In this document: in pieces, positions 1-5,905 of the stretch
Numbering within the stretch: the stretch's first letter is position 1
How the letters are laid out: each line of letters begins with the position of its first letter
From: JAATFY01 sp049276515
Lineage (GTDB): Bacteria; Pseudomonadota; Alphaproteobacteria; UBA9219
Length of the DNA: 8,348 nucleotides
Assembly: GCA_049276515.1 (NCBI GenBank)
Contig: JBASWO010000079.1
Location: 1 to 8,348 of the forward strand
Reading direction: 5' to 3'
Position numbers and translations under genes: made by a program
The notes under the pieces: generated by a model
Seen by the model: the letters and a program-made list of their open reading frames with translations, nothing else
The model's database searches: none
What the model was told of the DNA's origin: nothing

Positions 1-6
1 GCTAAT

Positions 7-1488
7 ATGAGAATGAAATTGAGCGCTCTTTTTAACGCCACAGTTGCGCTGCTCGTTTTAACTCTTCTTCCCTTCTCACCAGCCTTTGCGCGTAGCGGAC
101 CTACAGGTTTCGCAGATCTTGCTGAAAAGCTTCTGCCAGCTGTTGTGAATATTTCGACCAGCCAAACCATCGCTCCTAAAGAAGAGCTGATGATGGATCT
201 GCCTCCAGATTTGCAATTACCGCCTGGCTCTCCTTTCGAGCAGTTCTTCAAAGATTTTATGGATAAGCAAAAAAGCGGCGCGAATAAAAAACGCAAAGCG
301 ACAGCCCTTGGCTCTGGTTTTGTTATCGATTCCAACGGCTATATCGTTACTAATAACCACGTCATTGAAGGTGCTGACGAAATCACTGTCATTTTGCAAG
401 ATGACACGAACCTTTCCGCAACAGTAGTTGGTACCGATAAAAAGACTGATCTAGCCCTCCTCAAAGTGAGCCCAAAGAAGCCCCTTGCGGCTCTCGGTTG
501 GGGTGATAGTGAAAAAGTGCGTGTTGGTGACTGGATCATCGCAATTGGCGATCCCTACGGTCTCGGTGGCACAGTCACAGCTGGTATTATCTCAGCTCGT
601 GCGCGCGACATTAATTCCGGCCCTTATGATGAATATTTACAGACCGATGCTTCCATTAATCGCGGAAACTCGGGCGGGCCTATGATTAATATGGATGGAG
701 AAGTGATCGGTATTAATACGGCCATCTTCTCGCCCTCAGGTGGCTCCATTGGTATTGGTTTTGCCATTCCCTCTTCACTTGCGAAAAATATCATTCAACA
801 AATTAAGGAGCACGGCCATATCCGTCGCGGCTGGCTCGGCGTTCATATCCAAAGCGTGACACAAGACATTGCTGATAGCCTTGGTCTTGATCGGCCGCGC
901 GGTGCTTTGATTTCCAGCGTGGCAGCTGACGGTCCCGCTGCTAAAGCAGGTATTCAGCCCGGCGATATCATCCTCACTTTTGATGGTAAGGATGTTTCAG
1001 AAATGCGGCGCTTGCCCCTCATGGTTGCTCAGACGGATGCCGAAAAAACAGTCAACGCTACGGTTTTCCGTAAAGGCGAAAAGATTGATGTAAAAATCAA
1101 GGTCGGCGAGTCTAAAGGTAAGGAAGACGAAGAAGACGATGCCAAAAATAAAAAGGAAGAAGCACCCCCTACCCCCAATGCTGAGAAAATCGAAGATCTT
1201 AATATCAATGTTGCAGCTTTGACCGATGGCTTGCGCAGTCGCTTTGAGATCAAGAAGGATGTGAAAGGCCTCATCATCACCAACCTGTCATCAGATGGAT
1301 TAGCCGCTGATCACGGGCTACAGGTGGGCGACACTATTGTCGAAGCGGGTCAGCATGAGATGAAAGTCGCTAAAGACCTGATTGATAGGGTCAAACAGGC
1401 GAAAAAAGATAATAAGCCACTTCTTCTCCTCATCAACCGTAAAGATGATTTACGGTTTGTCGCGATTACGTTCGGGAAGAAGAAATAA
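7..1488 (+). CDS. degP: Do/HtrA-family periplasmic serine endoprotease (DegP/DegQ-like)
   Basis: This is an envelope quality-control protease and chaperone that degrades misfolded periplasmic proteins. A signal peptide is clear: a basic N-terminus, a hydrophobic stretch at about residues 11-24, and a likely cleavage after AFA at residue 28. The trypsin-like domain carries the full triad: His118 in TNNHVIEGAD, Asp148 in TDLALLKV and Ser222 in GNSGGP. PDZ1 spans about 274-367 (GWLGV, then GPAAKAGIQPGDIIL) and PDZ2 about 396-486 (GLAADHGLQVGDTI). The two are joined by a strongly charged Lys/Glu/Asp linker at about 368-385, followed by a short proline-rich stretch. Its length of 493 residues is normal for the family. 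The start could be codon 1 or Met3; only six bases lie upstream, so no ribosome binding site can be judged. The gene ends inside the 3' end of convergent serB, overlapping it by 23 bases. The family is certain; DegP versus DegQ/MucD naming is not. Confidence 0.95.
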   Translation: MRMKLSALFNATVALLVLTLLPFSPAFARSGPTGFADLAEKLLPAVVNISTSQTIAPKEELMMDLPPDLQLPPGSPFEQFFKDFMDKQKSGANKKRKATALGSGFVIDSNGYIVTNNHVIEGADEITVILQDDTNLSATVVGTDKKTDLALLKVSPKKPLAALGWGDSEKVRVGDWIIAIGDPYGLGGTVTAGIISARARDINSGPYDEYLQTDASINRGNSGGPMINMDGEVIGINTAIFSPSGGSIGIGFAIPSSLAKNIIQQIKEHGHIRRGWLGVHIQSVTQDIADSLGLDRPRGALISSVAADGPAAKAGIQPGDIILTFDGKDVSEMRRLPLMVAQTDAEKTVNATVFRKGEKIDVKIKVGESKGKEDEEDDAKNKKEEAPPTPNAEKIEDLNINVAALTDGLRSRFEIKKDVKGLIITNLSSDGLAADHGLQVGDTIVEAGQHEMKVAKDLIDRVKQAKKDNKPLLLLINRKDDLRFVAITFGKKK

Positions 1489-2386
1489 ACTCATCGCGCT
1501 TATAACCTTGCGCATAAAGAAGTGCCGTCAGATCACCATAGTTAATTTGGTGTGGGATGACGGCACGAACGCTGGGTTTAGCCTGAAAAGCGACCCCTAA
1601 TCCGTTGCCCAGATTGCACGCCGCCAGCATAGGCACGTCATTCGCCCCATCGCCCACCGTAAGTGTACGACTGAGTGGGAGTTTAAGTTCTGCACAGGCT
1701 TTATCGAGAAAATCTTTTTTGCTGTTTTTGTCAAGAATAGGCTCAAGCACTTCACCCGTCAGGGTGTTATCCCGCACAATCAAATCATTGGCATGAAAGC
1801 GATCAAACCCCAATCTTTCTGCAACTGATTTTACAAAAAAGATGAACCCGCCTGAGACCAACCAACACTGCGCACCGTGAGCCTTCATGGTCGCAACGAG
1901 GGCCTCAGCCCCCGGCGTATCCGTAATTGTTTTTGTAACATCTGCCAGTAAGTGTGCTGGCTTTCCCTGCAAGAGACTGACGCGTTCACGCAGAGCTTGA
2001 GCAAAATCGATTTCACCGTTCATAGCTCTGCGCGTAATGTTGGCCACTTTTTGACCTATACCAATAAGGGCCGCTAATTCATCCAGCATTTCCTGCTCAA
2101 TGATTGTGGATTCCATATCGGCAATTAAAAGTTGCTTGCGGCGATGCGCGGCTATCTGCACGAAAACATCAAATGGCTTTTGACCAATAACTTTTTTAAG
2201 AAGCGTATAGCTGTCTTGCACAGAAAGACCTGTGAAGAAAATATCGGCAGCTACGCCATCCGCCAATATACTGATGCGACTAACATGTAGAAAGCCGGCT
2301 ATTTCATTGAGTTCTGGAGTGGAAAGCCTAGCGCCATCCCCCGCAATCAGGGTAGCAACTAACTCTTCCTTAGCTGATACGCTCAT
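1466..2386 (-). CDS. serB: Phosphoserine phosphatase (HAD superfamily)
   Basis: SerB hydrolyses O-phospho-L-serine to L-serine, the last step of the phosphorylated serine pathway, in the cytoplasm. The 306-residue protein has a non-catalytic N-terminal region (about 1-82) and a HAD domain. Motif I is DMEST at 90-94 (nucleophile Asp90), motif II is Ser178 in LVSGGF, the conserved Lys lies near 220-224, and motif III/IV is GDGANDVPML with Asp246 and Asp250. The usual SerB motif I is DxDST, so Glu92 replaces the second Asp, the expected general acid/base; this is conservative and the rest of the site is intact. The ATG overlaps the scpB stop as ATGA, implying translational coupling. GGCGGA directly precedes the ATG, too close for a standard Shine-Dalgarno, so reinitiation is likely. 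The 3' end overlaps the convergent protease gene by 23 bases. Confidence 0.94.
   Translation of the reverse strand: MSVSAKEELVATLIAGDGARLSTPELNEIAGFLHVSRISILADGVAADIFFTGLSVQDSYTLLKKVIGQKPFDVFVQIAAHRRKQLLIADMESTIIEQEMLDELAALIGIGQKVANITRRAMNGEIDFAQALRERVSLLQGKPAHLLADVTKTITDTPGAEALVATMKAHGAQCWLVSGGFIFFVKSVAERLGFDRFHANDLIVRDNTLTGEVLEPILDKNSKKDFLDKACAELKLPLSRTLTVGDGANDVPMLAACNLGNGLGVAFQAKPSVRAVIPHQINYGDLTALLYAQGYKRDEFISSSRT
1522..1566. repeat. Compound inverted repeat near the 3' ends of degP and serB
   Basis: GTGCCGTCA (1522-1530) and TGACGGCAC (1558-1566) are perfect 9-base inverted copies. Between them CACCA (1534-1538) and TGGTG (1548-1552) can form an inner 5-base stem. The structure lies in the last codons of serB and starts 33 bases after the degP stop. 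On the plus strand no T tract follows; on the minus strand TTCTTTATG follows but serB is not finished. It could protect or help end the degP message, but a 9-base repeat of this kind can also occur by chance in 8 kb. Confidence 0.35.
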
Positions 2387-3042
2387 TCCGCCGCTTCGGC
2401 TGCGGGTTCATCCTGCATCCATGAGGCAAATTCATCATCCTCATCGGGCGCGTCATCCGTATCAGCCTGCTCACGCGGCAAGTTCGATAGAACAGGACGT
2501 GTATCGAGCAATCCAGCAGCTTTCAATTCTTCAATACCGGGAAGATCGCTCAGTTTTTCAATATTAAAGTGGCTGAGGAATTCAGTGGTTGTATTCCATG
2601 TCAAAGGACGACCCGGTGTCTCACGACGTTTGCCAGGGCGAATCCAGCCCAACTCCAAAAGAATATCCAAAGTACCGCGGCTTGTTTCAACGCCACGGAT
2701 ACTTTCAATTTCAGCGCGCGTAACAGGCTGATGATAGGCAATGATCGCCAAAACCTCAGCAGCAGCTCGAGGCAGCTTGCGGCGTGGCTGGCGTGTGATT
2801 TTGAGCTCACTTGCGAGATCGGCGGCAGTACGAAAACTCCAATGCCCATCGGTCTCGATCAAATTGACGCCGCGTAGCGCATAATGATCGCGCAATTCAA
2901 TGAGCAAATCATCAATATTGGCGCCCTCATCCATTTGCTCCGCCAAGATCTCTGCTGAGAGAGGCTCAGCACTGGCAAACAAAATGGCTTCCAAGATCCG
3001 AAGTTCTGCAGGCATTTCAGCGGCTGATGATTTCTTGCTCAT
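2383..3042 (-). CDS. scpB: Segregation and condensation protein ScpB
   Basis: ScpB is the winged-helix (kite) subunit of the SMC-ScpA-ScpB condensin, which compacts and separates chromosomes. The 219 residues contain a first winged-helix domain (about 10-85, opening with ELRILEAILFAS) and a second (about 90-165). The family signature AEVLAIIAYHQPVTRAEI lies at 95-112, with RGVE after it and GRPLTWNTTTEFLSHF at 144-159. The C-terminal tail from about 190 is acidic and probably disordered, which is common in this family. The start at 3042 is favoured because it overlaps the scpA stop as ATGA; Met10 is a possible alternative but would lose that coupling. ScpA lies directly upstream and serB overlaps downstream. 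Nothing essential looks missing. Confidence 0.95.
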   Translation of the reverse strand: MSKKSSAAEMPAELRILEAILFASAEPLSAEILAEQMDEGANIDDLLIELRDHYALRGVNLIETDGHWSFRTAADLASELKITRQPRRKLPRAAAEVLAIIAYHQPVTRAEIESIRGVETSRGTLDILLELGWIRPGKRRETPGRPLTWNTTTEFLSHFNIEKLSDLPGIEELKAAGLLDTRPVLSNLPREQADTDDAPDEDDEFASWMQDEPAAEAAE

Positions 3043-3860
3043 TCTTCACTCACAGGTTGTTCATTCAAATTTGAGGGCTGCCGCCGACACACATAAATCG
3101 GCGCAAATGTTCCGTCTTGGCGTAATTCCAATTCGCCATTTTTGACCATTTCAAGTGTTGCTGCGAATGTTGAGGCCAGAGCTGAGCGAATTTCCAAAGG
3201 CTCTGCATTCATCATCATTTCTGGCAAGAAATGCTGAAGCACGGCCCAACTTGGAACACCCAACAACAAATCCCGTAACCGTTCCGCACTTTCTTCCATG
3301 CTGTAAAGGCGCGTCGCAGCGATATTGTAAGCAGCCGGTGGGCGGCGGCGCAGAGGGGCTGTGAGCGCGGCGAGTAAATCCTGGATTGGCAGGTAATAAA
3401 TGGGCTTTTCTTCAATTTCCATTTTTTCAGGCTGGCCACGAAGGAAAATATCCATACCCAACTGCGGCAAAGCCTGAACCTGTTGCGCTGCTTTCTGCAT
3501 GGCTTCTAAACGTAGCAATTGGAAACGCAAAGCTTCTGCCATAGCCGCAGGATCAACTTCACCCTGCGCGACTTCAGGTTCTGGCAATAAGAGGCGAGAT
3601 TTTAAATAGGCAAGCCAGGCCGCCATCACCAAATAATCAGCAGCAATCTCAAGACGCAATTTATGGGCTGATGCAATAAACTCGAGATATTGTTCCGCTA
3701 AAGGCAAGATGGCGATCTTACTCAGATCAACCTTCTGCTCACGCGCTAGATTGAGCAACAGATCAATCGGCCCTTCAAATCCATCAAGGGCAACGACGAG
3801 ATCAGCTCCAATAAGGGCTGTGCTGTCAGCTTCAGAAAAAGGCGTTACATCATCCATCAT
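3039..3860 (-). CDS. scpA: Segregation and condensation protein ScpA (kleisin)
   Basis: ScpA is the kleisin that bridges the SMC dimer heads and binds ScpB. The 273-residue protein begins its family core at LDGFEGPIDLLLNLAREQ (25-42), followed by LPLAEQYLEFI and AADYLVMAAWLAYLKSRLLLP (73-93), the N-terminal helical domain that contacts the SMC neck. The central part (about 95-190) is charged and should hold the ScpB-binding segment. The C-terminal winged helix that binds the SMC cap is at about 222-258 (SALASTFAATLEMV, then GTFAPIYV). Two ATG codons lie at the start (3860 and 3857). The upstream Shine-Dalgarno is weak (GAGTGATCC). This is the first gene after the terminator-like hairpin downstream of nagZ, so it may have its own promoter or depend on read-through. 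Its end overlaps scpB by 4 bases. Confidence 0.95.
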   Translation of the reverse strand: MMDDVTPFSEADSTALIGADLVVALDGFEGPIDLLLNLAREQKVDLSKIAILPLAEQYLEFIASAHKLRLEIAADYLVMAAWLAYLKSRLLLPEPEVAQGEVDPAAMAEALRFQLLRLEAMQKAAQQVQALPQLGMDIFLRGQPEKMEIEEKPIYYLPIQDLLAALTAPLRRRPPAAYNIAATRLYSMEESAERLRDLLLGVPSWAVLQHFLPEMMMNAEPLEIRSALASTFAATLEMVKNGELELRQDGTFAPIYVCRRQPSNLNEQPVSEE

Positions 3861-3869
3861 GGATCACTC

Positions 3870-3898
3870 AAAATAGTGGCTTCAACTCAATGTTCTAA
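3870..3898 (-). promoter_or_regulatory. Weak candidate promoter before scpA
   Basis: On the minus strand TTAGAA (3893-3898) and TATTTT (3870-3875) are spaced by 17 bases, a poor -35 (3 of 6 consensus) and a fair -10 (4 of 6). Transcription from here would begin almost at the scpA ATG (3860), giving a near-leaderless message. I list it because the hairpin between nagZ and scpA implies that scpA may need its own promoter and this 103-base gap is the only non-coding space. A GANTC site (GAATC, 3903-3907) lies just upstream. The match is weak enough to be chance. Confidence 0.18.
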
Positions 3899-3923
3899 TG
3901 GCGAATCAATGCGAAAATCCCGC

Positions 3924-3965
3924 AAAAAGCGCCTCGGTAAAATTTCTACTTTAAGAAGGCGCTTT
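3924..3965 (-). terminator. Probable factor-independent terminator after nagZ
   Basis: On the minus strand AAAGCGCCT (3965-3957) pairs perfectly over 9 bases with AGGCGCTTT (3934-3926). The 22-base loop can form a further short A/T stem (TAAA with TTTA). The second arm runs directly into a T tract, making five consecutive T from 3928 to 3924. The first arm begins within the nagZ stop codon (TAA at 3966-3964), so the hairpin sits right at the end of that gene. Stem plus T tract at a gene end, in the only gap of this minus-strand series, supports an intrinsic terminator or attenuator separating the dgt-to-nagZ unit from scpA-scpB-serB. The T tract is short and is interrupted by GCGGG, so termination may be partial. 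Confidence 0.6.
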
Positions 3966-5019
3966 AAGCCACTGATTCGGCGTTATAAGCTAGGCCGCCT
4001 AAAAGCACATCTAAACGTGCGGCATCTTGTTGGGGATTATAATCAGGATTAGCCGGATTTACTACCGATTTGGCGTATTCCCAGCGGGCCCAGCTTTCAC
4101 GGTTAATAGGCTCCAAAGCCCCTGCAATAGCCTCCATTTCGGCCATATCCCCATTACAATGCAGAATGACGTCCGTGCCTACAGAAAGGGCCTTTAAGGC
4201 CAATTCATGGGGCGCACCATGCAGGGCTTTCATGGTGATATCATCAGAGAAAAGCAGCCCATCAAATCCGAGCATATCGCGAATGACGTCATGGACATTA
4301 GGAGAGAGAGAGGCCGGACGCTCATCATCAATGGCCATGAAGACAGCATGTGAATTCATCCCTAGCGGCAAATCTTTTAAAAGCTCAAAGGGTTGAAAAT
4401 CTTCACTCTCAAGCTCAGCCAAAGAGGCTTCAATCACCGGCAACATAAAATGCGGATCTGTCTTAAGGCGGCCATGACCGGGCAAATGTTTGATAATCGG
4501 CAGAATGCCATTGGCGAGATACGTCTCAGCACAAATACGCGCGAGTGCAGCAACAACACCTGGTTTACGACTCATGGCACGATCGCCAATGGCTGATGTC
4601 GCACCCTCAATAAAAAGATCCAAGACCGGAGCACAATTTACAGTGAAACCTAGCTTCACTAAATCATGAGCGATAAGACGCGTACAAAGCTGCATGGCTT
4701 CCGTTCCCCAATCGGGGTCTTTTTCATACATCATGCCAAAAACGCGAGCTGGCGGATATTTGGGCCAATGCGGCGGCTTGAGCCGCGCCACACTTCCACC
4801 TTCTTGGTCTATAAAAATGGGAACGTCATCGCGTCCGACAGCTTGCTGTAATTCTTTAATGAGCCAGCGCACCTGATCAGGTGTTTCGCAGTTACGTTTA
4901 AAGAGGATAAAGCCAAACGGATTACTTGATTTAAAGAACGTACGCTCAAGAGGCGTCAAAGAGGGGCGAGAGCACCCAAAAACTACAGGCCGCGGTTTAG
5001 AGGTATCAGGGCCGGACAA
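3964..5019 (-). CDS. nagZ: Beta-N-acetylhexosaminidase, glycoside hydrolase family 3
   Basis: NagZ removes N-acetylglucosamine from GlcNAc-anhydroMurNAc peptides in the cytoplasm during cell-wall recycling; in some bacteria its products control beta-lactamase induction. The 351-residue single-domain GH3 protein shows DQEGGSVARL at 71-80 and KHLPGHG at 177-183. It also has the family's catalytic-loop Asp188/His190 pair (TDPH, usually DSH) and FSDDITM at 257-263, where Asp259 is the expected nucleophile. No signal peptide is present, which fits a cytoplasmic enzyme. The start is TTG at 5019. The reading frame has a TGA at 5037-5035, no ATG or GTG lies between that stop and the conserved N-terminus, and AGGGTG (5030-5025) lies 5 bases before the TTG. 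The first 14 bases overlap the end of the SPOR gene, so translation is probably coupled. A terminator-like hairpin begins at the stop codon. Confidence 0.95.
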   Translation of the reverse strand: MSGPDTSKPRPVVFGCSRPSLTPLERTFFKSSNPFGFILFKRNCETPDQVRWLIKELQQAVGRDDVPIFIDQEGGSVARLKPPHWPKYPPARVFGMMYEKDPDWGTEAMQLCTRLIAHDLVKLGFTVNCAPVLDLFIEGATSAIGDRAMSRKPGVVAALARICAETYLANGILPIIKHLPGHGRLKTDPHFMLPVIEASLAELESEDFQPFELLKDLPLGMNSHAVFMAIDDERPASLSPNVHDVIRDMLGFDGLLFSDDITMKALHGAPHELALKALSVGTDVILHCNGDMAEMEAIAGALEPINRESWARWEYAKSVVNPANPDYNPQQDAARLDVLLGGLAYNAESVA

Positions 5020-5905
5020 TGATGCACCCTGCTTTCATACTTTTTAAATTTGCACAAATACTCTTGGCTTGATCTTCACTCATCGTGTGGCTTTGAATGC
5101 GATAGTAAACACCCTTCGATCCAAGATCAGCCCGCACTACATGTAGCTTTGAGGATCCTAAGACTGAGCTGTACTTACTTTGCAATTTTGCCGTCATCGT
5201 TTGGGCAGAGCTTTGATCCGGCAATGAAGCCAACTGCACAGCTACATAACCTGACGATGCTGCTGACGCTGTCGCTTTGTTAGTTGTAACCCTTTTAATC
5301 ACCTGATCTATCGTTTTAGGCTCCGCCGGTGGAACGGGCGGCGCCACAACAATCTTCTCAGACGCTGGCTTTACTTCTTCAGCTGGCGCTTTTTCTTCAA
5401 CCTTGGGCGCTGGCTCTGATTTCATAACGGTTGTTACGACAGGGGCTGAAGGCGTAACAGCTGGGACAGATTGGGGTGGTGGCGCTGATGACGAGGTCAG
5501 GCTTTCTAATGGTGGCGTTGTCGAAGCACTTTGTTGAACTGGCGGTAATGCTGCAGAGGCAAGTGGTGTTTCTGGCGGCGGTAGAAGATGTTCGATCTCA
5601 GGCTTGGCGCTCGCCTTATTGGGATCTAACGCTTGATAAACTTGTACGTCCTGATGTGGAATATCCAAACCACCAGGCTCTTCGGGTCTTTCTTTATATG
5701 TACCTTCACTTTTAATCGTCGGGATTTCCTCCGGCGCCTTTACTTCTGGCTCTCGCATAAAACCCCAATAGAGGCCAAGCCCCAGCAAAGCCGCCAAAAC
5801 GCCAAGCGTCATAAGACGACGCACGATATAAGGAGGACCACGACGCGCAAAATCAGAGCGCACGGGACGTTCCGCAAAAAGTTCAGGCGGCTTCGGGTCG
5901 ATCAT
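5006..5905 (-). CDS. Membrane-anchored SPOR-domain protein
   Basis: This is probably a bitopic inner-membrane protein whose periplasmic SPOR domain binds denuded septal peptidoglycan; the exact role is not known. From the chosen start it has 299 residues. There is a short basic cytoplasmic N-terminus (1-30), one membrane helix at about 31-50, and a long Pro/Ala/Ser/Glu-rich linker at about 52-215, probably disordered and spanning the periplasm. A C-terminal SPOR domain follows at about 219-299, starting GYVAVQLASL and containing GVYYRIQS. I chose ATG 5905 rather than the longer frame to 5995 because GGAAGAG (5919-5913) lies 7 bases upstream, the membrane topology then makes sense, and the extension lies wholly within argS. 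The overlap with argS is 23 bases and with nagZ 14 bases. A SPOR gene between argS and nagZ is usual in alphaproteobacteria and links this operon to the cell wall. It resembles DedD/FtsN in layout but should not be named as either. Confidence 0.88.
   Translation of the reverse strand: MIDPKPPELFAERPVRSDFARRGPPYIVRRLMTLGVLAALLGLGLYWGFMREPEVKAPEEIPTIKSEGTYKERPEEPGGLDIPHQDVQVYQALDPNKASAKPEIEHLLPPPETPLASAALPPVQQSASTTPPLESLTSSSAPPPQSVPAVTPSAPVVTTVMKSEPAPKVEEKAPAEEVKPASEKIVVAPPVPPAEPKTIDQVIKRVTTNKATASAASSGYVAVQLASLPDQSSAQTMTAKLQSKYSSVLGSSKLHVVRADLGSKGVYYRIQSHTMSEDQAKSICANLKSMKAGCIIVRP
5025..5030 (-). promoter_or_regulatory. Ribosome binding site for the TTG start of nagZ
   Basis: AGGGTG on the minus strand ends 5 bases before TTG at 5019. 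It decides the nagZ start, because the frame has no ATG or GTG between the upstream TGA (5037-5035) and the conserved region. The site lies inside the last codons of the SPOR gene, so ribosomes finishing that gene would pass over it. Confidence 0.5.

Noticed and set aside
1461..1498. CGCGAT/ATCGCG 6-base inverted repeat around the degP stop
   Set aside because: The stem is too short for its 26-base loop and has no T tract; such repeats are expected by chance.
2232..2567. A 111-codon plus-strand frame across the scpB-serB junction
   Set aside because: It is antisense to two strong genes and has no recognisable protein features.
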